A stretch of 40,058 nt of DNA from Prasinococcaceae sp. CCMP 1430 (GCA_013416795.1 RQSC01000005.1:98205-138262), one strand, 5' to 3'; numbered from the stretch's first letter, positions 19,502 through 30,363 are shown. Program-made: numbers and translations. The notes: a model not told the origin generated them from the letters alone.

Positions 19502-22500
19502 TCAGCCGTCGAGTTCCGCGTAGCAAACGTGCGCACGCCTGCGGCGCCCGGCAAGCACCAGACCGTTGTCGGTACCTGCCGCGCCAGCCGTGCCACCGCC
19601 GCCGCGACCTGCCGCCTTCCGGGCGACGTCCTCGAGTGCCCTTGCTAGCCGCCTGTGGCGCTTGCGCTTGGACGCTGCCAGCCTGCTGGCGAGCACGGTC
19701 GCCGCCTCTGCCGTCGTCGCCAGGGTCTGCCAGCACGAGTCCGTGGCATACATGCCCTTTATCTCCTTCGCGCTGGCCTCGGCGAGCATGCGCTCGGAAC
19801 ACTCGGGGCAGTACCAGTCCCCCACCGGAATTTTGCGCAAGCCGGCGCAGTCGAAGTGGCACTCCTTCCCGCAGCCCGACTGCCCCTTGGCATCGCCGCA
19901 GATGAGAATTTCATGCAGCCTCTCCGCGCTTCCACACTTGTAGCAGCCTTGGCCTTGGCCCGTCGTCACGCAGCCGTTCTCGACGAGATGCCCCTGGAGC
20001 GCTTCCATTGCGATCCGCTTGCACGGCCCTGCCGAATTTCCCTTGTACACCGTGAGCGCGTAGCGAAGCCGCTTGGCCACGTCCTCGGGCGGCGGTGGGT
20101 CACAGCGGAGAGCGGACTGAATGCCAGACCGAATGCCACCACCCGCGTTGAGCCGCATGTCAGCCTTGACCATTTGCAGTACCTTGACCCACTCGAGCGA
20201 AAGCACGGCACTCGCGTGCGCGCTCAGGTAGCTGCCACCATCGCCCCCGTCGCCCCCGTCGCTCCCGGTCGGCGCCCCATCTTCCCCACCAGCGCCGCGA
20301 AGTGATTCGCAGATAGGCGCAGGCGCATCAGCGCCTTCGTCGCCAGCGGTTGGGTTTGTTTCTCTCTGTTTGTCAGACGCCCCTTGCTTCTCGGCGCGTG
20401 CCTGCGCGTGCGAGGGCGGAAGCGGCTTATCCTCAGTAGCATGCACGCTCGCTTCCTGCGTTGGACCAGTGGTAGCCAGCGGATGAGGGGGCACGTTCGA
20501 CCGCCCGTCGCCTGCCACGGTCGTCGACCGCGGCGCAGCCACATCGTAGAGCGCTTCTCCCGCGCCGCCAGGCGCCACAGCCACGGCAGCGGCCGCGGCC
20601 GCGGCCGCCTGCTCGGCGCGTGCGCGCTGCTCGCGTTCCTCGCGCGCCCTCGCCGCCGACTGCATCGCCTTGAGCGCGTCGGCGCGCGCCTTGGCAGCGA
20701 CGGCAGCTGCCGCAGTGCGCTCAGCAGCGCGCTCGGCGGCGGATTTGATAATGAGCACGCCCTCCTCGTCGGTGGCGCCGGGCGGCACGAGTTGCCGGCA
20801 CACGCGCACGTCATCGCCGAAGCTGAAGTCGTACCACACCGAGCCATCCACGCTCTCGCCCAGGACTGGCATGCGGGGATCAATCTCATCGGTGGTTGGC
20901 GCCTGCGTCGATCCGCGCCAGTCCTTCGGCCTGCCCGACGGCTTGGCATAGATGGCGGACATCACACCGCGGAGCGCGTCGCTGGTGGCCCACTCCTCAC
21001 ACAGCGCCAGCAGCAGTTTCGCACGCGTTCGAAGCGGCAAATCAGAGTAGTCAAGCGACGCATCGCCGAACCAGCCGCCCTGGGTGGTGTGCACCGGCCC
21101 GCCGCCGAACAGGGGGAGCTTGCGCCCGCTCGCCCACTGGACGAGCAGCGTCTCCCAGCGCGTCGAGACCTCGCGCAACGGCTTGCCCGCGAGGTCGTAC
21201 TGTAGCAGGCGATAATGCAACTCGGAAAGTGTGGCGGAGCGGCGCTTAGGGTAGTAGCAGAAGGCCTTCTCGAGCTCGGCGAGGCTGGCCGCCTTGGCAG
21301 GAAGGTTGAGCACGGTGCCGAAGGCGCGCGCGAAGCATGCGATTGCCGCGAGCTCGTAGCAGCGCTCGGCCACGGCCTCAATAGCCTCCTCCTCGGGATC
21401 GCCGAAGATCGGGAGGGGCACAAACCGCTCGGTGAAGGGCTCTCCGTCCGACTCGGACTCGCTCTCCGGCTCGGGAGGCGGTGCTGGCTCACCCGTCTTC
21501 GAGCCTGCCGAGCGGCGGCGGCTCGAGCCCCCTTCGCCGCCGGAGGAGCGCGCCGCGCCCTTAGCCTTCTTCTCCCCCGTCGCTCCCCGCGGGCCACCGC
21601 CCTTGCCCGCTGGCGCGGCCTTCTCAGCCTTGCGCTTCTTTGGAGGCGGAGGCTTGCGATAGAAAGGGCCGACGACGGTCGGCTGGCCGTGGATGCCCGC
21701 CCCGTTCTGCAAGGCGCGTGCGGTCAGCAGATGCATCGCTGCGTGACCTCGCGCGACGATTTGAGCACGGGCGCGCGCATGTGCGCACCTTCCCCCAGAT
21801 CTTCTTGAAGGCGAGCTCGGCCTCGTCGCACGCGGCATTGACGTCTTCCGTCCGCGGGTTGAAGGTGCGGCAGTTCGCCCATATGCGCGAGACGTCGGCA
21901 AGGAGCTCCGCTGCGCAGGTGTACTCGCATCGTTCAAGCTTCGCCGCTGCGCGCATACACGTGTGCGAGCGGGAGCGAGAGCGCGAGACGCAGAGAGAGA
22001 GAGAGAAAAATGGAGAGCCGTCAGCTCAGCACGGGTGGCCGCGGTAGTGCGAGAGGCACGTGCAAACGTGGCATGTACTTGTGCATGCGCGCGCGCGCGC
22101 GCATGGGCGCGCACGGTGCTCGCACATGCGGTGTGCGACACCCGCCATCGCACGCACGCTGTTCCGTGGCAGAGACGGCAACGCACCAATCTCCGACAGA
22201 CAGATGGGGTCCTTGACGACCTCTGCGTACCCGGGTAGCTCGCTGACGTCCACCGGGTCGTTGAAGAACGCGAGGCACGCGCTGTGCTCCATCGTGAGGC
22301 GCAGGACACGCCTCGTGAGGCGCTCCCACGCCGGCCGCTTCGCCGGCGGCGCGGCAGCCACCGGTCGCGCACGCCGCGCGGGATTTTTTCTCGCACCCCG
22401 CGCAGGGAGGGCGCGCGCCCGCTCAGCGCGTGCGCCATCCGCGGCGCGGGGGGAAAAACAGCTCCGAGGCGCCCACGCGCCCACGCCGGAACCGCCCGCG

Positions 22501-22592
22501 CGTGCGCCCTCGCCCTCGCGCGGGGCACTGTGGCGCCCGCCCCGCACCCCCGCGCCCCACACCTCACGCCACCACGACAGGCCCGCACTCAT
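19502..22592 (-). CDS. Bromodomain-DDT/WHIM-PHD chromatin protein, three exons
   Basis: Proposed exons are 22592-22187, 21946-21789 and 21706-19502 (922 aa). All introns are GT..AG and in phase, and the bromodomain is continuous across the first intron: FNDPVDVSELPGYAEVVKDP then KLERCEYTCAAELLADVSRI. The bromodomain (about 88-188) would read acetyl-lysine. A basic, Lys/Pro-rich linker follows. A DDT-like domain (FVPLPIFGDPEEEAIEAVAE, from about 283) and a WHIM-like helix (TRAKLLLALCEEWATSDALR) come next, as in ISWI-associated remodelling subunits. A long Ala/Arg/Glu coiled region precedes a C4HC3 PHD finger (about 776-825: CYKC...CGKECHFDC...WYCPEC), which typically binds the histone H3 tail. 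The order bromodomain, DDT, PHD differs from the familiar DDT, PHD, bromodomain order. The start Met is uncertain: the frame stays open to 22808 through low-complexity sequence. Confidence 0.85.
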
Positions 22593-23407
22593 AGCCCATC
22601 GCGAAAACCCAAACCCTATCTTAAATCCCAGACAATCCCCCAAACATCCCAATCTCGAAGCACGACTTCGCACGGCAACCCTAACCCAACGTCCCCCCAA
22701 ACACCCACGTGCGGCGGCGACCCTTTTTTTTTTTTTTTTAATACTGTACTGTACGTCAGAACGCATGCATTTGCGTACCCACATACAAACGCATGCATTT
22801 GCTTCCATACAGTATGTACGGCGGGACTCCCGTGCGGTAGATCACAACGCAGGCGCTCTTTTGATTGAGATTATCACGCGCTTTTTCCAGGGGAAAATGC
22901 GGCGAAAAAAAGCGCACGTCAGAACGCATGCTTTTGCGCACGCACATAAAAAAGCATGCATTTGCGTATGTCCGGCGGGACTCCTGTGCGGTATATCAGA
23001 ACGCAGGCGCTCTTTTGATTGAGGTTTTCACCCTTTTTTTTCCGTGGGGAAATGCGGCCGAAAAAAAGCGCACGTCAGAATGCAGGCAATGTTTTAGATT
23101 TTTTTGGGGGTGGCGTTTTTGGGTGTGTTTGTGTGGCCCTCGAAGCCCTCGCGGCGGCTGCGGCCGCCACAGCGCGCGCGCCCGAACGCCGCCCTCGGCC
23201 GATTGAGAGGCGCGCAGAGGTCTGTGCGGAGGGCGCCCGGCGCCCACCGCTCATCAGCCACCGCCGAGCCTCCACGCCACCCGGCGCCCCCGAAACACAG
23301 GAGCTGCAGGCCGCGGCGCTCGACAGGGAGGCCGCGCTCGCCCCGGCAGCAGCAGGACTCCGCCGACGCCGAAGCGTTGCTCGACAGAAGCAGCAGCGCC
23401 TAGGCCG
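22593..23407. promoter_or_regulatory. Divergent promoter region with tandem repeat
   Basis: The interval separates the divergently transcribed bromodomain gene (minus) and TMEM43 gene (plus). It contains a T16 run (22724-22739), the tandem repeat described separately, and a GC-rich stretch (23130-23400) that probably includes the TMEM43 leader. Its 22600-23100 portion is clearly less GC-rich than the rest of the window, so it may be an accessible promoter region or the remnant of a mobile element. Confidence 0.5.
22753..23090. repeat. Tandem repeat, about 160 bp unit, two full copies plus a fragment
   Basis: Copy 1 is 22753-22915 (163 bp), copy 2 is 22916-23071 (156 bp), and a third starts at 23072 and is lost by about 23090. 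Each copy begins ACGTCAGAACGCATGC. Both then hold ATGCAT-containing motifs, a conserved block CAACGCAGGCGCTCTTTTGATTG (copy 2 has GAACG), and end in AAATGCGGCGAAAAAAAG-like sequence. Copies differ by scattered substitutions and small indels, so the duplication is not very recent. Confidence 0.85.
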
Positions 23408-23959
23408 ATGGGGGGTCCACACACGTACACCCACCGCTCATACGGCGCGCGCGGCCACCGCGGCGGCCCCGTCAACGCCGTGCAGAGCGCCTGCGCCGGA
23501 GTGGTCATCGGCATCGTCCTCATGCTCGGCTCGGCCGCGATGCTGTGGTGGAACGAGGGGGCGAGCGTCGAGCGCTACGAGACGCTCGAAATTGCGCGCA
23601 AGGAGGTGCTCGAGCTCGAGGAGGGCGCCACGCCGGATCCGGCCAATCGCGGCAGGCTTGTGCACGTCACTGCCACGGCGCGAGGTGAGATACTGCTGGA
23701 CGACGCCTTCGGGGTGGCCGTGCCCGCGCTGCGCCTGCGCCGCGACGCGCGCATGATGCAGTGGGTCGAGCGCAAGTCGCAGAAGCGCAGGAAGACGTCT
23801 GGAGGCGGCACCGTTACGGACACGACCTACAGCTACGACAAGAGGTTCGAGGATACGCTCATCAGGGTGCGTGATCCCGCGCACCCGCGCGAATGCGCAT
23901 GGTAGCGATTCGGAGGGGCGGGGGGTTGGTGATGGGGGGAGATGCCGGGTGCGCAGGTC

Positions 23960-24006
<47 letters not shown>

Positions 24007-25325
24007 GCGCGCTCACATCTAGTTGCGGCAACATGTCGATCGCGCATCGCCGCCGCGTGCGCGCGGCCGCTCTGTATGTGCATGGTGCATCGGGGCGTCG
24101 CCTTGCAGCGACTACGCGTAGTCCGCGCAGTGTGGCACGTGAACGCGCCGCGACGCTCTCGCTAGACCACTGATTGCCCCCGATCTCGGGGCCCCACATC
24201 ACTGCACCCCAAAAATAGAGCGACCGCTTCGCGCACAGGGGCTACAACAACCCATCGTCCATGCCCTTCGCCACCAAGCTCTGGGACGCGCGCGTCCACC
24301 TGGGAGGAAATGATGACGAGAGCCCCACACAAGACCACTTTGTGCTCTCGCGCAACCTCGTGGGCGAGCTGAGCGGCTTCGAGCCCATCGCGCTGGACGC
24401 TTCGCACGCGACGAGCGACCGTGAGGAGGCGCAGGCTGCCATCGCTGCAGCGCGCGGGACGGCCGAGCGCGCAAACGCGGGTGGTTCCGACACGGCGCTC
24501 GCCGCCACTCTCGGCAATGAGATGGCGCTCGCGAACTCGCCGGCAGAGCTGGCGTTTGTGCCGAAGGGATATAGCGTGACCGAGTCTCGCCTGCAGAGCT
24601 ACCGCGTTGGCAACGCGCCCAAGGTGGGCGACGTTGAGGTGAGCTTCGCAGGAGTGCCCTCGGGGCAAGTTGTGAGCGTTCTGGCGAAGCAGGACTCGCG
24701 CGGCAAGTTGTCATCTTGGCGGCCCTCCGCCTCACAGTCGCGCAACGGCGGCAGCGAAGTAGCCGTTGTTGCAATCGGAAAGAAGAGCGCTGCCGAGCTC
24801 ATTGCGGGTGAGGTGGCAGCCAACACGGTCAAGACTTTCGCGCTGCGTGGCGTCGGCGTCCTACTCATGGTCATCGCGTTCGCGGTGATGACAAGTCCCA
24901 TCACAGCACTCGTCTCGATCGTCGAGGTCGTGCCGATCCTCGGTCCAATGGTACGCCGCGCGTCGGCGCCAGCTCACAACGTGGCACGCCTGGCGGCCCG
25001 GCTAGGCTTCAACTCGCGCCGCGGCGTGCTGCTGTGTGTGCGAGGGATGCTGCATCCAGTGCGCTGACCCCCTTGTCGCCCTCTGTGCATGGAACCTGAT
25101 GCTCTCGCCAACCCACGCGCGCTGCTGCGTCTGGTGCAGGTGAGCGGCATCATTGGCCTTGGCGTGTGCGTGGCAAGCGTCGTCACGGGCCTCTCCGTGT
25201 CGGTGTCTGTGATCGCCGTGGCATGGCTTGCGCACAGGCCCGTGCTCGCCACGCTGGGGCTCGCAACTGCCGGCGCGCTGCTCTTCTTCGGCGCGCAGAA
25301 GGGGCGGGGTAAGCAAAAATTTTGA
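23408..25325 (+). CDS. TMEM43 family membrane protein, three exons
   Basis: Proposed exons are 23408-23866, 24219-24950 and 25140-25325 (458 aa), all joined at phase 0 with GT..AG introns. The first TM helix and following motif (VVIGIVLMLGSAAMLWWNEG) match the TMEM43/LUMA family. The mid-region motif RGYNNPSSMP, just after the first splice junction, is the family signature. Two or three more TM helices lie at the end: ALRGVGVLLMVIAFAVMT, VSGIIGLGVCVASVVTGL and VIAVAWLAHRPVLATLGL, the last with the conserved AWL..RP pattern. Family proteins sit in the ER and inner nuclear membrane with a large lumenal loop, and human TMEM43 is linked to nuclear-envelope organisation. Without the last intron the frame reads into a non-conserved tail stopping at 25067, so the third exon is strongly favoured. 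The first intron carries a 43-base poly-C tract. Confidence 0.9.
23962..24004. repeat. Poly-C homopolymer, 43 bases
   Basis: An uninterrupted run of 43 C lies inside the first intron of the TMEM43 gene. It is far longer than any other homopolymer in the window. Its exact length should be treated as uncertain because such tracts are poorly read and amplified. Confidence 0.95.
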
Positions 25326-25527
25326 TTTTGATTTTTTGTGAGGCATCTCATCCTCCCTCGCCGATGAGCTTTCCCCCATGTTGAAATGCTCTCAATCCGC
25401 CATTTCGTAGAAAAAACGGGCGGTGCGCGCGGCGCCGCGGGGTGGAGTGCAATTATCTCCGTGCAGCGCAGGGGGGGGTGTTTGCGTGCGCACACTCACC
25501 CGCAGCCCCGCCCCCCTCGCTGCGGCG

Positions 25528-25593
25528 ATGGACGGCGGCGGCGGCGGGCTGCCCGCGCTCCCGCCGCGCAAGAAAAAGGGGCAGCAGCAGCAG

Positions 25594-25628
<35 letters not shown>

Positions 25629-27591
25629 AGAGGAGGATGAGCAACATCATGCACCGGGGGGCGAGCTAACACGTCCCAAAGGACCGGGCGCGGGTGTGGG
25701 CGATGCGATCACCGACAGTGCGGCATCGGCCGCGGCCGCAGAAGGCGCGCGGCACTCGGCGCTCGTTAACGCGGCGGGGTATGGTGAGGAGGCGACGCTA
25801 CGCGACCTGCTGCGCGAGGCGGGTACGCATGAGGCGCAGACGGCACTCGTGCGTCGCGTCGATGCAGAGGGGCAGACCGCGCTTCACTTCGCTGCAAAGA
25901 ATGGCCACGTGAGCGTCATTCACGTGCTCATTGATGCGGGCGCGTGCGTCGACGCGGCGACGTTCCAGCATGGCATGCAGCCCTTGCACTGGGCGTGCTC
26001 GTCTGGCAGGGTCGACGCAGCGCACGCACTCCTCGGGTGCGGCGCGAGCGTCAACGCGCGCGACTCGCGGGCGGCCACGCCGCTCACGATTGCCGCACAG
26101 TCAGGCCACGCCGCGTGCGCAGCCTACCTCCTCAAGCACGGGGCCGACCCGGCTGCCACCGACTGCGAAAACGACACTGCGCTCAGCTGGACCGCATACA
26201 ACGGGCTCACTGAGCTGCTTTCGATGCTCGCCGCAGACAAAGCCCGCGTCGACTGCGAGTGGAAGGACGACTTTGGCATGGTGCGTATGCCGCCGCTGGG
26301 CAAAGCGCCGCCACAGCCGCCGCCCCCGTTGTGTGCGGGACCCAGTACTGACGCGCACCCCTCCTGATAGGCACCCCTGCACCTCGCCGCCCAACGCGGG
26401 CATCGCGAGACAGTGGAGGTGCTCATCGAGGAAGGAGTCGACCCCGCGCCGCTCGACGGCAAGGGGCGGACACCTGCCGAGCTCGCCGCGGAGAATGGCC
26501 ACCAAAAAATTGCGGCGTTCCTGCGGCGAGCGGCCAGGGGAGGCTCGGGACAGGGTCCTTTTCAGAGCGCGCTGGAGTGCCGCTGGGGAGAGGCGTTCGG
26601 GGGGAAGGGGCGCTCGGTCGATGAGGGTCGGCGCGCGCTGGGTATCTACGCGGGCAACGTTCTCGTCGGCAATGCCTACTGGGCCACGTGCCTGCTTCCA
26701 CGGACATACGATCTCCTCTCTGTCCACATGGTCATCTTAGCAATCCAAGCGTACATGGCGCTGTGCTGGTGGAAAACGGCGCATCTCGACCCGGGCAAGC
26801 TCGGAGATGGTGGGCCGCGCAGGGAATACGAGCGCGCCATCGAGGAGGTCGCTCGCTCTGGCACGCTGCCCGCCGCCCTGTGTCACAGCTGCCGCGTGCG
26901 CCGCCCACCGCGATCCAAGCACTGCCGCGAGCTCCGATCGTGCGTGCTCCGATTCGATCATTACTGCCCCTTCGTTCAGAACGCCGTCGGGCTGAAGAAT
27001 CAGGTGTGGTTCTTCGGTGTGATCAGCTCCACAGCCACGCTGTGCACGTTCATGTTCGTGCTAGGGTGCATGTCTATACACAGGAAAGGCGCAACGCTCG
27101 CACTCGCGCTCGGCTTGCTTGACTTCGGCCTGTGCGCTTTCGCGCTCAACGGCTTCACCGTCTTTCACGCCGTCTTGATCACACGCAACGTGACGACAAA
27201 CGAATACGTCAACCACCACCGCTTATCCTACATGACCAAAGCCAACGGACGCATGTCGTCTAAATTTAGCAAGGGCGTGTTCCAGAACTGGCTCACGTGG
27301 TTCTCCTGCGAGGATGACTCGGCGTACGAGGGCGCCGTGCCGTCGCACGCCTTGACTAAGCGAGCGGCTCACCTGCAAGGCAGTGCGGGTGAGCCAGCAG
27401 CGAAAGGCGGTGGTGCGCCCACGGTGGTGCCCTTGGCTGGCACGAACTTCGCCAAGATGTCCGATCTCAAGTCAGGCTTGCTCGAAAACTTGACGCAAAT
27501 GGCTGCACAAGCGTCCGCATCGGGCGGCGGGGCGGCTGCCGGCGCAGACGCTGAACACATGCAGGAGCTGCTGAGGTTGGCTACAGAGTAG
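25528..27591 (+). CDS. Ankyrin-repeat DHHC-type palmitoyltransferase (Akr1-like, DHYC)
   Basis: Exons 25528-26280 and 26371-27591 (657 aa) are separated by a 90-bp GT..AG intron, phase 0, inside the ankyrin region. The N-terminus has a polyQ run. About five ankyrin repeats follow (about 70-290), for example GQTALHFAAKNGHVSVIHVL and APLHLAAQRGHRETVEVL. TM segments follow at about residues 365-385 and on both sides of the Cys-rich domain. The Cys-rich domain (about 422-470) reads CHSC, RRPPRSKHC, then D447-H448-Y449-C450-PF, then NAVGLKN. Enzymes of this family transfer palmitate from acyl-CoA to protein cysteines through the catalytic Cys. The DHYC variant together with N-terminal ankyrin repeats is the combination known from yeast Akr1. 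Location is probably Golgi or endomembrane. The usual NCVG/NDVG is NAVG here. The C-terminal tail has no recognised domain. Confidence 0.93.
25581..25628 (+). repeat. CAG/CAA trinucleotide repeat (polyQ)
   Basis: A CAG-rich repeat with CTG and CAA interruptions encodes about 15 glutamines and one leucine near the N-terminus of the ankyrin palmitoyltransferase. It is likely to vary in length. Confidence 0.9.
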
Positions 27592-27774
27592 TCGTTGTAG
27601 TGCAGGGTGAAAGGGTTCACATGCCTTTGATAATGTCAGACCTCTGCGTCCATCGCCGCACGCACGCTGCTCGCGCCCACAGCGCGGACGCTCGTGTCTG
27701 ATGCGTCCCCCACAGGGTAGGGCTCGTAAAGGATTACAGAGGCGGTGTGCACGCACTCGAGCGCATGCCGCACA

Positions 27775-30363
27775 TCACGACGTGGTCGCCTCAACGACGA
27801 CACGAGCGCTGAGCGCGTCCGCAGCGCCCGCCCCGCTGTCGGTGACCTCGAGGACGAACGTGCCGGGGACGCTGGTGCGTGCGCCGGCGTCCGACACCAG
27901 GCGGAGGTCCGCCGCGGAGATGGCAAAGCGCACGCTCGTCGCATCGCCAGCGGCGAGCTCCACGCGTCGGAACGCCAGCAAGCGGCGCTGCAGCGTGGCC
28001 GCGGCGGAAAAGCCTGTGGATACCAGCCTCTCTGTCTCGGAGGGGCGGGCGTAGACCTGCACGACGGTTGCCCCGGTGAGGTTGCCGGTATTTGTCACGT
28101 CCACCACCAAGCTCTTGGCTCGCGATGACTCGGACACTCGCGCGGCCTCCGTCAGACCAGGCCGCAGACGGGATTCCTCAAATTCGCTCCCTCCGCGAAG
28201 GAGACCATCGCTCCTGTCGGGCCAATGGGCGCGACTTGGAATACCCCCTGCGTCCACATCGGCGCTGTCTTCGAAGCGCGCACTGCTCAACGCGAAGCTG
28301 GTGTAAGAGAGGCCGGCGCCGAAAGGCCAGAGCCTCTGATCGCCGCGATAGTACCGATACGTTTTCCCCGGATACGCGGTCATGTCCATGTCGCCGTAGG
28401 GTCGCGACTCGTTCACGTATCCCCTCTTGAAAAAGGTGAAGGGCAACTTGCCACCCGGATTGGCCTTGCCAAAGAGCGCGTCGGCTATCGCGGCTGCGCC
28501 TTGCGCCCCTGGGTAAAAGCCCACAAGCACGCCGGGTACTAAGGACGAGAGCTCCTCGAGGGCAGGCGGTGCGCCGCACAGCACGACAGCGACGACGGGC
28601 TTCGAATCCTCCGCGTCCGCGCCGCCCCGCAGCGCCGCCACCTTCCGCACAAGCTCCATCTGCGCGCCCGGGAGCTCGAGCGTGCTGCGATCGTGCGCCT
28701 CGCGCTCGACGCTCGTGTCTAGACCCATCGCCAGCACGACGGTGTCCGCGGCGGCGGCGGCAGCGACAGCCGCTTCGAGCTCGCCTGCCACTGGCGCATC
28801 TTGCACGGGAATCGGAGCGATGGTGACGGCGCCTCCGGCATTGCGCGCGGCGATCTCTTGCCCCACGCCGCGCAGGCACGCGACATCACCGTACCCACCG
28901 GGACATTGTTGGCCGAGGTAGTTCCCTAAGAGCGCCCGTGTGGCGTTCGCGTGCGGCCCGACGATGGCAAGGCTCGTTGCGGCCTTGAGCGGGAGCACGC
29001 CACCCTCGTTCTGCACCAGCACCATCGAAGCGGCTGCCGCCTTGGCGCTCAGGGCGACGTGCTCGGGTGCGCCGACGGTGCCAGGGGGAACGTGCCAGTA
29101 CGGCTGATCGGTGATGTCATCGAAGAGGCCCAGCTCGAAGCGCAGCGCGAGCGAGTTCACCAAGGCGGCCTTCACATCTCTCATCGGGATGGTGCCGTTG
29201 GCCACGCCGGGCGGGATCTCGCGCAGGTAGGGGCTGCTGGTGGAGTGTTGCGTGTTCGCGTCCGAGTTTATGTCGGTTCCTGCAGCCAGCGCCGCCTTCA
29301 CCGCGCCTGCCTCGTCCGGAGCGTACGAGTGCCCTCCCTTGCCCCCGAAAGGCCCCGGGCCGATGCCCGCCACAGCACCCGAATCCGAGGTGACGTAGCC
29401 GTCGAAGCCCCAGGCGCCGCGCAGCGTGTCTTCGAGCAGCGCCTTGTTTGCGCACGCGGGCACGCCGTTGATGGCATTGTAGCTGCACATGACGCTGCGT
29501 GCCTTGCCGCCTTTGATGGACGCCTCAAACGCGGGCAAATAGCTGTCCGCGAGATCAAACGAAGAGACGCGCGCGTCGAAGTTGAAGCGCGTGATGTTGG
29601 TGCCGGGGATGTCATCCAGGTTGTACGCCGCGAAGTGTTTGAGCGTGGCGACGGCGCGGAGGTAGCGCTCGTCCTCGCCCTCCTGCAGGCCCCGCGAGTA
29701 GACGGCGCCGAAGCGGCCGTTGACCAGGGGGTCTTCCGAGGGGACCTCCATCACGCGGCCCCAGCGCGGGTCGCGTGCGATGTTTATGTTGGGCGACCAG
29801 CAGTCCAGCCCGATGGGCGGGAGGCCGCTCGCACGATTCTCGCCGACGCCCTGGCGCCACAGCGCGCGCAGCTCCGTGCCAATCACCTCGGCCATCGCAG
29901 CCCACAGCCCTTCATCAAAGGACGCACCGAGCGCATTCGGGCTCGGGAAGGACGTCGGACAGCGGCCGTCCGGAGCGCAGCGCGACTGCACGCCGTGAAT
30001 GCAATTGCCGCCGAAGTCGTACTGCGGCACGCCCAGCCGCGGCACGCCGCCCAGCGGCGAGCGCCGCGCCGTCAGAAGGCCCGCCGCCTCCTCCGGCGTC
30101 AGCAGGTCGGCGAGCGCCGCGGCGCGCTCTCGCGCCGTTTTTGAGGCATTGCAGAACGGTTGGCCCTCGGCCGCGCCACCTGGCGCACACGGCTGCACGG
30201 GCAGGACGGGCGCCTGCGGCATGGTCGAGAGCGCCGCGGCTCCGCCGACCACCGCAGGCACCGCCACTGCCGCCGCCCGCGAGCGCGCATTCACGCACGT
30301 GAGCGTGGCTCCGACCGCCACGCCGCAGCGCGCGCGCGCGCTGCCCACGCGCGCGCCGCGCAT
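27775..30363 (-). CDS. Glycoside hydrolase family 3, beta-xylosidase-like
   Basis: Single exon, 862 aa. It should remove beta-linked xylose or arabinose (or glucose) from oligosaccharide ends. The N-terminal domain has the plant/fungal BXL signature: GASFDEGLWAAMAEVIGTE, then SPNINIARDPRWGR (about 190-203) and SEDPLV, then KHFAAYNLD and SVMCSYNAINGVPACAN. The nucleophile is Asp327 in GYVTSDSGAV. The second domain (ASMVLVQNEGGVLPL to GKLPFTFF) and the C-terminal Fn3-like domain (SLVVDVTNTGNLTGATVVQVY) are complete. The first 46 residues are basic then hydrophobic (AAAVAVPAVVGGAAAL), fitting a secretion signal or anchor. N-glycosylation sequons (NAT, NIT, NES) fit a secreted or vacuolar route. 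The length is slightly above the plant norm because of the N-terminus and a loop near the C-terminus. It is divergent from the Patched-like gene. Confidence 0.93.
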   Translation of the reverse strand: MRGARVGSARARCGVAVGATLTCVNARSRAAAVAVPAVVGGAAALSTMPQAPVLPVQPCAPGGAAEGQPFCNASKTARERAAALADLLTPEEAAGLLTARRSPLGGVPRLGVPQYDFGGNCIHGVQSRCAPDGRCPTSFPSPNALGASFDEGLWAAMAEVIGTELRALWRQGVGENRASGLPPIGLDCWSPNINIARDPRWGRVMEVPSEDPLVNGRFGAVYSRGLQEGEDERYLRAVATLKHFAAYNLDDIPGTNITRFNFDARVSSFDLADSYLPAFEASIKGGKARSVMCSYNAINGVPACANKALLEDTLRGAWGFDGYVTSDSGAVAGIGPGPFGGKGGHSYAPDEAGAVKAALAAGTDINSDANTQHSTSSPYLREIPPGVANGTIPMRDVKAALVNSLALRFELGLFDDITDQPYWHVPPGTVGAPEHVALSAKAAAASMVLVQNEGGVLPLKAATSLAIVGPHANATRALLGNYLGQQCPGGYGDVACLRGVGQEIAARNAGGAVTIAPIPVQDAPVAGELEAAVAAAAAADTVVLAMGLDTSVEREAHDRSTLELPGAQMELVRKVAALRGGADAEDSKPVVAVVLCGAPPALEELSSLVPGVLVGFYPGAQGAAAIADALFGKANPGGKLPFTFFKRGYVNESRPYGDMDMTAYPGKTYRYYRGDQRLWPFGAGLSYTSFALSSARFEDSADVDAGGIPSRAHWPDRSDGLLRGGSEFEESRLRPGLTEAARVSESSRAKSLVVDVTNTGNLTGATVVQVYARPSETERLVSTGFSAAATLQRRLLAFRRVELAAGDATSVRFAISAADLRLVSDAGARTSVPGTFVLEVTDSGAGAADALSARVVVEATTS

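Noticed and set aside
22609-22690. Telomere-like CCCTAA motifs
   Set aside because: Only isolated, degenerate copies are present, with no array, and genes continue on both sides.
24951-25067. Read-through C-terminus of TMEM43 ending at 25067
   Set aside because: This tail lacks the last conserved TM helices. Splicing at 24951 and 25139 restores them in phase.
27636-27944. 102-codon minus-strand frame at the 3' end of the GH3 gene
   Set aside because: Its end looks peptide-like, but it overlaps the conserved Fn3-like end of GH3 out of frame, and I found no splice site linking it.
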